DNA of 16,991 nt from contig JAEYGD010000083.1 of NCBI GenBank assembly GCA_023402505.1, positions 1-16,991 of the forward strand, read 5' to 3'. Both the position numbers and the translations under genes were made by a program. Numbering within the stretch: the first letter of the stretch is position 1; each line of letters begins with the position of its first letter. A model generated the notes under the pieces. That model saw only the letters and a list, made by a program, of their open reading frames with translations. It ran no database searches and had not been told where the DNA came from. Shown here piece by piece: positions 1-6,675 of this stretch. This stretch comes from Actinomycetes bacterium. GTDB taxonomy: Bacteria > Actinomycetota > Actinomycetes > Mycobacteriales > Micromonosporaceae.

Positions 1-1521
1 GGCCGGGTCCGTACCGCCCCAGCCGCTGCCGGCCGCGACCGCGGCGGTGTCGATCAGCAACGGCGCCGCGCCGGCGATCAGGGCGCGGACCTGCACCACG
101 AGGTCACCGGCGTCGCCGGCGCCGGCCAGCGACTCCGCCTCGGCCGCGAGCCGCCCGACCTGGGTGCCGAGCGTGTCCGCGACCTGGCCGAGGCTGAACG
201 CCGGCAGCTCGTACCAGGTGCGGAACCGGTCGGCGACGGTGGCGGCCCGGCGCCGGCCCTCCGCGCTGACCGGCAGCCGGTCCGGTACGCCCCCGGCGTC
301 GAGCACCCGGTCGAGGGAGCGGGACAACCGGTTCCACGGCTCGACCAGCCGGCCCTGCACGATCGACGGCAGTGCCGCCCGGTCGAACGTGGTGCGCTGG
401 TACTCCGGGGCGGTCAGCGCCAGGTAGAAGCGCAGCAGGTCCCGGGGCACGTCGGTGAGCACCTCGTGCCCGCGTACCAGGTGGTTGCGGCTGGTGGAGA
501 ACTTCGCGCCGGCCAGCTCGTAGAACTCGTTGCAGACGTTCGCCGAGGGCAGCACGTAGCGGTCGCCGTGCGCCATCAGCATCACCAGGTCGACCAGGCC
601 CCAGTGGTACACGTTGTCGTAGCCGTGGAAGTAGACCAGCTCGGTGTCCGTCGCGGCCCGCCAGTGGGCGTCGACCTCGTCCGCCGCGGCGGTGGTACGC
701 GACCGGGACCACCAGGTGCTGTAGATCGAGGCCGGCATCGCCTCGATCCACGGGTAGAGGATCTGCCCCGGGGTCTCCGGGAACGGCGCCGGGATCCCCC
801 ACGTGCCCGGCACCGTCACCGGGATGTCCGGCAGCGGGCCGGCGAGCAGCTCGGCGATGAGCTGCCGGGCGTGCGGACGCCATCCGGGCGTGTGCCGTGC
901 GTAGTACTCGGTGAGCCGGTCCCGGTAGTCCTCGGTGGGCAGGACGAGGATGTCGGTCTCGCGCGGCTCCACCGGATCGTCCGGGTCGAGGCTGTACCGG
1001 GCGTCCAGCAGCTCGTCGAAGGTGTTCGGGTGCCCGCACGCCTCGCACGCCCCACCGGAGCTCTCCGACAGGCAGGTCGGGCAGGTGCCCGACAGCAGGC
1101 CGTCGTAGAGGTGGACGCCGGCGTTGCGGGCGTACGGCAGCCGGACCCGGCGCCGCCGCAGCCGGCCGTTGCGGTGCAGCGCGGAGACGAAGTCGACGAC
1201 CGTACGCCGGTAGGTGTCGCCGATCGGCGGCAGCCCGCCGGTGGAGATCCCGAGCGCGTCCAGCGACCGGGCGATCGCGGTGGTGGAGGTGGCGGCGAGC
1301 TGCTCCGGCGGCACGCCCTGCCGCCGGGCGGTGGCCAGCACGTAGCTCTGGCTGTCGTCGGTGCAGGTCGTGTAGACGACCGGCCGGCCGGTCGAGCGCA
1401 GGTGCCGGGCGTACACGTCGGCGGCCAGGTACGGCCCGGCGAGGTGGCCCAGGTGCAGGTCGCCGTTGGGGGTCGGCGTCGCGGCGATGACGACGGCCGG
1501 GCGCTGCGGGTCAGCCGGCAC
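1..1521 (-). CDS. Methionyl-tRNA synthetase-like protein (probable amino-acid-activating half of a split hydrazine synthetase), 3' end cut by window edge
   Basis: Class I aminoacyl-tRNA synthetase fold, 507 codons visible without a stop; the C-terminus lies left of the window. Seen: the nucleotide-binding HLGH signature at residues 23-26, a zinc-knuckle C147-x2-C150-x8-C159-x2-C162 as in the MetRS connective domain, and KFSTS at 340-344 where MetRS has KMSKS. A helical region follows from about residue 380. The GTG start at 1521 has GGAGG six bases upstream, inside the cupin gene, and the two genes overlap by 11 bp. Known family: in hydrazine synthetases (Spb40, Tri28) a MetRS-like domain activates an amino acid and joins it to an N-hydroxylated amine, and a cupin then rearranges the ester to an N-N bond. 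The N-hydroxylase and cupin immediately upstream make that role much likelier than translation, but the activated amino acid cannot be read. A spare or resistance MetRS is the main alternative. Confidence 0.88.
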   Translation of the reverse strand, partial: MPADPQRPAVVIAATPTPNGDLHLGHLAGPYLAADVYARHLRSTGRPVVYTTCTDDSQSYVLATARRQGVPPEQLAATSTTAIARSLDALGISTGGLPPIGDTYRRTVVDFVSALHRNGRLRRRRVRLPYARNAGVHLYDGLLSGTCPTCLSESSGGACEACGHPNTFDELLDARYSLDPDDPVEPRETDILVLPTEDYRDRLTEYYARHTPGWRPHARQLIAELLAGPLPDIPVTVPGTWGIPAPFPETPGQILYPWIEAMPASIYSTWWSRSRTTAAADEVDAHWRAATDTELVYFHGYDNVYHWGLVDLVMLMAHGDRYVLPSANVCNEFYELAGAKFSTSRNHLVRGHEVLTDVPRDLLRFYLALTAPEYQRTTFDRAALPSIVQGRLVEPWNRLSRSLDRVLDAGGVPDRLPVSAEGRRRAATVADRFRTWYELPAFSLGQVADTLGTQVGRLAAEAESLAGAGDAGDLVVQVRALIAGAAPLLIDTAAVAAGSGWGGTDPA

Positions 1522-1885
1522 GGCCGTCCTCCTCGTGCCGTGCCGAGAAGCGCTCGGCGAGTTCCGCGTCCCACCAGACGGCGTACATCTGGAACTCCGC
1601 GGCGGAGGTGTTGACGACCTGGTGGCGGCTGCCCGGCGGCAGGTACACGACGTCGCCGGCGGCGAACGGCTTGCGGACACCGTCGCTGATGATCTCCGCG
1701 CGGCCGGTCATGGCGATCCAGATCTCGTACTCGTGGTGGCCGTGCTCGCCCGAGGAGACGCCGGGCGGTACGACGCACCAGGACCCCTCGAAGGGGGCGT
1801 TGACCACCGGCCACGGCATCAGCCGCTGGGCCCGCAGGTTGTTGTCGAGCTTCAGGTTGTCGCGGTCGAGGGAACGAATGTCCAT
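1511..1885 (-). CDS. Small cupin-domain protein (probable N-N bond-forming half of a split hydrazine synthetase)
   Basis: 124-residue single-domain cupin. Seen: a first motif GEHGHHEYE with metal-binding histidines and glutamate, and a textbook second motif GDVVYLPPGSRHQVVN, which fits G-x5-P-x-G-x2-H-x3-N. There is no signal peptide, so it should be cytosolic. The ATG at 1885 is preceded by GGAGG at a six-base spacing. It starts 18 bases after the N-hydroxylase gene, and its last 11 bases overlap the MetRS-like gene. Known: in Spb40/Tri28-type enzymes an N-terminal zinc cupin domain performs the rearrangement that creates the N-N bond. Inferred: this free-standing cupin does the same in complex with the MetRS-like partner. 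Other cupin roles (isomerase, dioxygenase) are possible, but the three-gene context argues for the hydrazine-forming one. Confidence 0.9.
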   Translation of the reverse strand: MDIRSLDRDNLKLDNNLRAQRLMPWPVVNAPFEGSWCVVPPGVSSGEHGHHEYEIWIAMTGRAEIISDGVRKPFAAGDVVYLPPGSRHQVVNTSAAEFQMYAVWWDAELAERFSARHEEDGRAG

Positions 1886-1903
1886 CGGGATCCTCCGCAG
1901 GGG

Positions 1904-3199
1904 TCAGCGCGCGGCCAGCGCGGCCGGTCGCTCGGTGGTGGTGCCGAGCAGGTGGGTGAGCAGATCGGTGACGATCTCCTCGCTGCGCGCCGCGAGGACG
2001 CTGAGCAGCGAGTCGGCGATGCCGTGCGTGCCTTCGTTGACGCCCTGCAGGTAGCAGGCGGCGTTGACGTGCGGCGGAAGGTTCATCCGGTAGTCCCGGT
2101 TGACCGTCACCTCGCCGACGCCGACCGACGCCGCGAGGTCCCGGACGAAGCGCGGCATGCCGCGGACGAACCCGGTGCCGAGCATGACGATGTCGCAGCG
2201 CAGCTCGCTGCTGTCCCCGGTGCGCCGGTCGGCGAGGGTCAGCACGATCTCGTCGCCGTCCATCGTCGCCTCGGCGACCTCGGACATCGTGACCATCTGG
2301 ATGCGCTGCCGGTCGGTCAGCCGCTGGAGGTAGATCTCCCGGTACAGCATGTCCAGCGTGGCCGGTGCGAGGCCGGAGTAGTTCGTGCGGTGCATCTCCC
2401 GCAGCAGCTGGTCCCGGGCCTCCGGCCGGGCGGCGTGGAACTTGTCCACGAACGACGGGTAGAACAGCTCGTTGGTGAACTTGCTGCTCTCGTAGCAGTT
2501 GAGCCCGATGGAGCGCATCACCATCGTGCAGGTGGCCCGCGGGAAGCGCTGGTGCGTCGCCCACAGCATCTCCGCGGCGCTCTGCGCCCCGCCGACGACC
2601 ACGATCCGGTGCGCCGCCGAGGGGTCGAAGTCCTCGACCCGCCACGAGTACTCGGTGCTGTGGACGACCCGCTCCCGGGCCAGGGCGGCGAACTCCGCCG
2701 GGATGTGCGCGTCGCGGCCCGCGCCGAGCACCAGCGCCCGGCAGACGACCCGGCTGCCGTCGGCGAACGACACCGACCAGCGGTCCACCGCGCCCTGCTC
2801 GTCGCGCAGCGGCTCCACCCCCACGCAGCGGCGGCCGTAGTCGATCCGGACCCGCCGCAGGTTCTCGGCCACCCAGGCGAGGTAGTGCGAGATCTCCAGC
2901 CGGTACGGCGTGAAGCTGCCGAGGTTGATGAAGTCGTCGAGCCGGTGCACGGCGTGCAGGTAGTTGACGAACGAGTACTCGCTGCGCGGGTTGCGCAGCG
3001 TCACCAGGTCCTTGAGGAACGAGACCTGGCTCTGCGTCCAGGGCAGCAGCATGCCGCGCTGCCAGACCACGCTGTCGTACTGCTCGACGACGAGCGTGTC
3101 GGCGGCGACCTCGGGCGCGAGTTCCTCCAGTGCGACGGCCAGGGCCAGGTTGGCCGGACCGGCGCCGACGGCTAGCAGGGTCACTTCGTCGTGTTGCAC
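1904..3199 (-). CDS. L-lysine/L-ornithine N-monooxygenase (FAD- and NADPH-dependent N-hydroxylase)
   Basis: 431-residue flavoprotein of the SidA/IucD/PvdA family, which hydroxylates the side-chain amine of lysine or ornithine. Seen: FAD-binding GAGPAN at residues 12-17 near the N-terminus, the NADPH-binding segment GGAQSAAE at 203-210, and a late LGTGF segment in the position of the family's ATGY motif. The family stretch around WTQSQVSFLKDLVTLRNP (54-71) is also present. The GTG at 3199 is chosen because GGAGG lies four bases upstream and the protein then begins just before the FAD motif, as in relatives; a longer frame continues upstream into the ACP gene. It sits 28 bases after the ACP gene and 18 before the cupin. 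No NRPS or IucA-type siderophore synthetase is visible, so it probably feeds N-N bond formation rather than a siderophore. Characterised hydrazine synthetases use N6-hydroxylysine, but lysine versus ornithine is not decided by sequence here. Confidence 0.93.
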   Translation of the reverse strand: MQHDEVTLLAVGAGPANLALAVALEELAPEVAADTLVVEQYDSVVWQRGMLLPWTQSQVSFLKDLVTLRNPRSEYSFVNYLHAVHRLDDFINLGSFTPYRLEISHYLAWVAENLRRVRIDYGRRCVGVEPLRDEQGAVDRWSVSFADGSRVVCRALVLGAGRDAHIPAEFAALARERVVHSTEYSWRVEDFDPSAAHRIVVVGGAQSAAEMLWATHQRFPRATCTMVMRSIGLNCYESSKFTNELFYPSFVDKFHAARPEARDQLLREMHRTNYSGLAPATLDMLYREIYLQRLTDRQRIQMVTMSEVAEATMDGDEIVLTLADRRTGDSSELRCDIVMLGTGFVRGMPRFVRDLAASVGVGEVTVNRDYRMNLPPHVNAACYLQGVNEGTHGIADSLLSVLAARSEEIVTDLLTHLLGTTTERPAALAAR

Positions 3200-3227
3200 G
3201 ACACCTCCAGGTGGGAGAGCTGGTCGG

Positions 3228-3482
3228 TCACCGCGTCGGTGCCGGACGGGACTGCGCCACGAGGTCGACCATGTCGTCGACCGTCCGTGCCGCGTGGAAC
3301 GACCTGAGGTCGAGGGACACCGCGAATTCGGACTCCAGTTGCGCCAGGGCTTCCAGGGACGCGAGGCTGTCCCATTCGTGGGCGGCGAGAATCGGATTCT
3401 CGTCCAGCGCGCCGACCGGCTCGTCGAGCACCTCGGCGACAATTCTTCGAACTCCGTTGGCGATTTCTTCCCGTTCGTTCAC
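3228..3482 (-). CDS. Stand-alone acyl carrier protein
   Basis: 84-residue acidic carrier protein. Seen: the phosphopantetheine attachment motif EWDSLASL followed by EALAQLESEFAVSLD, the typical helix II of ACPs. The serine of DSL would carry the prosthetic arm. The GTG at 3482 lies five bases after the stop of the FkbH-like gene, with GGAG eleven bases upstream. It is followed after 28 bases by the N-hydroxylase gene. Known: FkbH-type enzymes load a glyceryl group from 1,3-bisphosphoglycerate onto such discrete ACPs, for example in tetronate and methoxymalonyl-ACP pathways. Inferred: it receives a three-carbon unit from the neighbouring FkbH protein and presents it to the KAS III-like protein. 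Its base composition is slightly less GC-rich than that of its neighbours. Confidence 0.92.
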   Translation of the reverse strand: MNEREEIANGVRRIVAEVLDEPVGALDENPILAAHEWDSLASLEALAQLESEFAVSLDLRSFHAARTVDDMVDLVAQSRPAPTR

Positions 3483-3487
3483 GGCTG

Positions 3488-5353
3488 TTACGGCTCCTTC
3501 GTGGTGATCCAGTCGGGGGTGGGGTCGTCGGTGCCGCCGAGTTCGCGGCGGAACCGTTCCTCGGTGACCGGGTCGAATCCGGCGGTGGCCCAGAATTCGC
3601 GGGCGGCGCCGTTCTTCGTCGTCGGCACGTACCGCCCCTCGACCGCCTGCGCGCCCGCCGCGCGGGCCTGCCGGACCAGCCAGCCCGCGATCGCCAGCTC
3701 GACGCCCCGGCCGAGCACCCGGCAGCTGAGGACGAGGTTGAGCACCTCCCAGGCCGCCTCGTCGCGGCGCACCCACAGCGCGCCGACGATGCCCTCGTCG
3801 CCGAAGCGGTCGGTGACCGAGCAGGACGCGACCAGGTAGCCGTCGTCGGCGGCCATCGCCGACGTCTCGGCCTGGTCGAACCGGACGCCGGTCAGGTTGA
3901 ACTGGTTGGTGCGGGCGGCCAGCTGGGCGATCCGGGCCACCGTGTACCGGTTGGCCGGCTCGACGGTGAGCTGGATGTCGAGGGCCCGCAGGTAGGCGTG
4001 CGAGGAGTCGAAGCCGGAGGAGAAGGTGCTGCGGTCCGCCCGTCCCCGGTACATCTGCGGGCGGCGGCGGTCGGTCTCGGTCAGCTCCAGCGTGTCGAAC
4101 CACCCCGGTTCGAGCAGGGTGCGTACCAACCGGGCCGGGTCCCCGTCGGCGGGCAGGACCGCCACCTCCGGCAGCGCGCCGGCCACCTGGCCGCGCTCGA
4201 ACGGCGAGTCGTCCAGGAACACGATCGAGCCGGTGGACAACCCCAGGTGCGCGGCCGCCTCCCGGAGGTTCTCCGCCTTCGACGACCAGTTGACCGCCGT
4301 GTAGGAGAACGCGTCCGGCCGCAGCAGCACCTCCGGGTGCCCGGTCAGCGCGTCGGTCACCGTGGCCGCGTCGTTCTTGCTGGTCAGGGCCAGGATCACG
4401 CCCTGCTCGCGGAGCCGCTGCGCCGCCAGTTGCAGCTGCCGGTAGGCGTTGCCCGGGTAGAGCCCGCCGAGGGTGATCCCCTCGACGCCGACCTCGCCGA
4501 GCACCCCGCCCCACAGCGTGTTGTCCAGGTCCAGCGCCAGCACCTTGCGGGACAGCCCCGCCCGGGCCTGGGCGGCGCGCCGCACCTCGTGCGCCAGGCG
4601 GGCCAGCGCGGCGTCGGTGTACGGCAGGTCGCCGTAGCGATGCAGCCGGTCGTCGCGGACCGCGGCCGGGGTGTCCGCCAGCGCGCCGACCAGGTCCACC
4701 GCGAGCACCTGCGGGTGCTGCCGGGACAGCTCCAGCAGGGTCGCGTTCAGCCGGTGCCACAGGGCGGTCACCGCCGCCCGGTCCCGCCACGCGAGGAACG
4801 TGTCGCGGACCTCGGCCGGCAGCGGCACCGTGTGCAGCACCAGCGACGACGTCGTACCGCCGGCCCCGGACGACACCGCGGCGCAGAAGTCCTCCAGCCG
4901 CCGCTGCACCTGCCCGGTGAAGTCGTCGACGTCGGCGGCGGACCACCGCTCCGGCAGGAACACCGACTCGTCGAGCAGCAGCACCACCAGCTCCGCGTCG
5001 TCCGCGCCGAACTCGCCGGTGGCCAGCGCCATGTCGAACGACCCGTAGTCGGCGACCCGCAGCGCCGGGGCGAGGCCGGCGGCGACCAGGCTCGCCCGCA
5101 GCAGGTCGGTGAACGGCCCCACGGTGAACGGGGCGAGCACACCCACCCGGACCGGGCGCAGCTCGTCGCCGGCCAGCCCCGGCCGGTCGAGCAACCGGCC
5201 CACCCGGCGCAGCAGCACCGGGTCGCGTTCGCGCACCAGCCGGGCCCGTACCCGGGGGCCCGGGTACCGGCCGGCGCGCACCGCCTCGCGGACCCCGGAC
5301 CACACGTCCAGCTCGTCGGCCGCCAGCGCGACGGCCTGCTCCGCGGCGGTCAT
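3488..5353 (-). CDS. FkbH-like HAD-IIIC phosphatase / glyceryl transferase with C-terminal GNAT-like domain
   Basis: 621 residues. Seen in order: an N-terminal domain (about 1-265) with the shape of FkbH leader/SGNH-like regions, a HAD phosphatase domain with the nucleophile motif DLDNTLWGG (275-283), TSKND (324-328) and VFLDDSPFE (378-386), then a GNAT-like domain (about 460-615) containing NQFNLTG and GRGVELA. Known: FkbH proteins take D-1,3-bisphosphoglycerate, remove phosphate and place a glyceryl group on an ACP; products include tetronate, methoxymalonyl and lactate-type units. The ATG at 5353 shares a TGATG overlap with the KAS III stop, so translation is likely coupled; no strong ribosome binding site is seen. 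The ACP gene follows five bases later. All signature residues are intact, so it should be active. The later fate of the glyceryl group (oxidation, methylation, dehydration) is not encoded in the visible genes. Confidence 0.93.
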   Translation of the reverse strand: MTAAEQAVALAADELDVWSGVREAVRAGRYPGPRVRARLVRERDPVLLRRVGRLLDRPGLAGDELRPVRVGVLAPFTVGPFTDLLRASLVAAGLAPALRVADYGSFDMALATGEFGADDAELVVLLLDESVFLPERWSAADVDDFTGQVQRRLEDFCAAVSSGAGGTTSSLVLHTVPLPAEVRDTFLAWRDRAAVTALWHRLNATLLELSRQHPQVLAVDLVGALADTPAAVRDDRLHRYGDLPYTDAALARLAHEVRRAAQARAGLSRKVLALDLDNTLWGGVLGEVGVEGITLGGLYPGNAYRQLQLAAQRLREQGVILALTSKNDAATVTDALTGHPEVLLRPDAFSYTAVNWSSKAENLREAAAHLGLSTGSIVFLDDSPFERGQVAGALPEVAVLPADGDPARLVRTLLEPGWFDTLELTETDRRRPQMYRGRADRSTFSSGFDSSHAYLRALDIQLTVEPANRYTVARIAQLAARTNQFNLTGVRFDQAETSAMAADDGYLVASCSVTDRFGDEGIVGALWVRRDEAAWEVLNLVLSCRVLGRGVELAIAGWLVRQARAAGAQAVEGRYVPTTKNGAAREFWATAGFDPVTEERFRRELGGTDDPTPDWITTKEP

Positions 5354-6384
5354 CAGACCCGCACCAGGGTGCAGTACCAGCGCATCCCGATCGAGATGCC
5401 GGCCAACGCCACGACGTCGCCCTCGGCGAGGTCGGCGCGCTCCAGGTGCTGACCGAGGCTGACCAGCTGGTCGGCGGCGCCCATGTGGCCGTGCGCCACC
5501 GCGATCGGCGCGTTGGTGCGCTCGCGCGGCAGGCCGAAGGGCGCCGCGATGTCGTCGATCGCCTCCGGGCTGTCGTTGATGTAGATGACGTGGGCCACCT
5601 CGTCCCGGCCGATCCCGGCGCGCCGGCACGCCCCCTCGATGACCTCCACCACCCGGGCGTTGAGGACGTCCACGAACTCCCGCAGCCGCCGGGGGTCCTT
5701 GGCGAAGTGCGCCTGCACCCGCTCGTGGCCGGCCGGCGCGGTCCGGCTGGTCCAGCCGGGCGGGGGCACCGGGGCCACCGCGCCGCCGTAGTCGGTGCGG
5801 AACCAGTCGCACAGGTCGGGGTCGGTGAACTGGTCGGTGGCCAGCCAGCGGTTGCGCGGGTGACCGCGGCGCAGCACCGCGGCGACCGCGCCGTCGCTGT
5901 GCACCGCGTTGTTGACCTTCATCCGGTTGCGGTGGAACTCGCTGACCCGGTTGACGGCGACGAACAGCACCGTGTCGAGCTCCGGCTGGACGGCCATCAG
6001 GCCGGCGACCATGCCCAGCCCGGTGACGCCCGACGCGCACCCCTCGTTGAGCAGCAGCGTCTGCGCCCGGGTCCGGCCGAGCTTGCGGGCCAGCGCCGCC
6101 GAGGAGTCCCAGTGCGGGTACTCCGGCAGCTCGGAGGTGGCCAGCACGATCAGGTCCACGTCGTCGGCGGCGAGGTCGACGTCGGCGAGCGCCTTGCGGG
6201 CGGCGTCGGCGGCGAGGTCGGTCGCGGTCACCCCCTCCGGGGCCCGGTGGAAGGTGTCGTAACCCCACCGGAGCACCCGCTCGGGGTCGTCGACGTAGTC
6301 AGCCGCGACCCGGGCCACCTCCTGGTCGTCGCCGAACGCGTACCCGAAGCCCTGAATTCCGAACTGGACTGGATTCGGACTCAT
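5353..6384 (-). CDS. KAS III (FabH/OleA superfamily)-like ketosynthase or acyltransferase with altered catalytic residues
   Basis: 343-residue thiolase-fold protein, first gene of the operon. Seen: the active-site cysteine C116 in NEGCASGV, the early SELPEYPHWDSSAALARKLG segment typical of KAS III, and a C-terminal ALAGISIGMRWYCTLVRV strand. The usual HQAN histidine position reads YINDSP (N270), and the usual GNTS asparagine position reads GHMG (H300), so the His and Asn of the catalytic triad look exchanged. The ATG at 6384 has GGAAGGA about six bases upstream; an upstream in-frame ATG would add 26 residues unlike the family. The stop overlaps the FkbH start. Known: discrete KAS III proteins accompany FkbH and ACP in tetronate clusters, where they join glyceryl-ACP to an acyl chain. 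Inferred: this one handles the glyceryl-derived ACP thioester. The residue changes may mean acyl transfer rather than decarboxylative condensation. Confidence 0.9.
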   Translation of the reverse strand: MSPNPVQFGIQGFGYAFGDDQEVARVAADYVDDPERVLRWGYDTFHRAPEGVTATDLAADAARKALADVDLAADDVDLIVLATSELPEYPHWDSSAALARKLGRTRAQTLLLNEGCASGVTGLGMVAGLMAVQPELDTVLFVAVNRVSEFHRNRMKVNNAVHSDGAVAAVLRRGHPRNRWLATDQFTDPDLCDWFRTDYGGAVAPVPPPGWTSRTAPAGHERVQAHFAKDPRRLREFVDVLNARVVEVIEGACRRAGIGRDEVAHVIYINDSPEAIDDIAAPFGLPRERTNAPIAVAHGHMGAADQLVSLGQHLERADLAEGDVVALAGISIGMRWYCTLVRV

Positions 6385-6434
6385 CTCGTTCCTTCCGGAT
6401 GTCGTCCGGCGGCGGATCGCGCCGGAGGGACCCA

Positions 6435-6464
6435 GATCTACCGGCGGCGATCGAGCACACACAA
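6435..6464 (-). promoter_or_regulatory. Candidate promoter of the biosynthetic operon
   Basis: Read on the minus strand, TTGTGT (6464-6459) is followed after 18 bases by TAGATC (6440-6435), a loose -35/-10 pair. Transcription would start near 6428 and give a leader of about 45 bases before the KAS III ATG and its GGAAGGA site. The match is only fair; other sigma factors or start sites are possible. Confidence 0.35.
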
Positions 6465-6638
6465 CGGGCCGCCGTCGATTTCAGCCGGATACGCACGGGC
6501 ATTCCCCGGCATCGTTCGAAACGCAGTACGGCCCGGCGGCGGCCACATTGTTCGTTGGCCGGAAAGGCCCTCGCCGGGCGTAAGCGAAAGCGGTAGTCCA
6601 GGGGGCGGAAAATCAACCGCAGCGCTACGGCGACAACC

Positions 6639-6667
6639 TCGACCCGAAAAGCCGGCGTCCCTAGACT
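6639..6667 (+). promoter_or_regulatory. Promoter for a leaderless transcript of the hypothetical gene
   Basis: TCGACC (6639-6644) and TAGACT (6662-6667) are separated by exactly 17 bases, a good housekeeping-type pair. The expected transcription start, six to eight bases beyond the -10 box, falls at or next to the ATG at 6676. No Shine-Dalgarno sequence precedes that ATG, so the mRNA is probably leaderless, as is common in actinomycetes. Confidence 0.6.
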
Positions 6668-6675
6668 CGACATCC

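Larger units (their letters stand above)
6385..6675. other. Divergent intergenic region at the cluster edge
   Basis: 291 bases without a supported gene, between the leftward biosynthetic operon and the rightward hypothetical gene at 6676. It is visibly less GC-rich than the coding DNA and holds a candidate promoter for each direction, annotated separately. A near-palindrome around TTCGAA at about 6507-6519 (CGTTCGAAACG) could be a protein-binding site, but there is no second copy to support this. No riboswitch, terminator or RNA gene is recognised. Because transcription diverges here and the following genes look unrelated, this is a natural right-hand boundary of the biosynthetic cluster. Confidence 0.6.

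Noticed and set aside
1..1521. Housekeeping methionyl-tRNA synthetase
   Set aside because: The gene overlaps a cupin gene in an operon with an N-hydroxylase, and KMSKS is KFSTS; the hydrazine-synthetase reading explains all three. It is kept only as an alternative.
816..2645. Very long antisense and alternate-frame open frames in the cluster
   Set aside because: Their translations are Arg/Pro/Gly/Ala-rich low complexity without motifs, while the chosen frames carry full family signatures; they are GC-rich shadows.
1904..3199. Siderophore biosynthesis locus based on the N-hydroxylase
   Set aside because: No NRPS, IucA/IucC-type synthetase, acyl- or formyl-transferase for hydroxamates, or siderophore transporter is visible.
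6556..6565. AdpA-like site TGGCCGGAAA in the cluster's divergent region
   Set aside because: It misses the consensus at the last base, and such matches arise often by chance in GC-rich DNA; no second site supports it.
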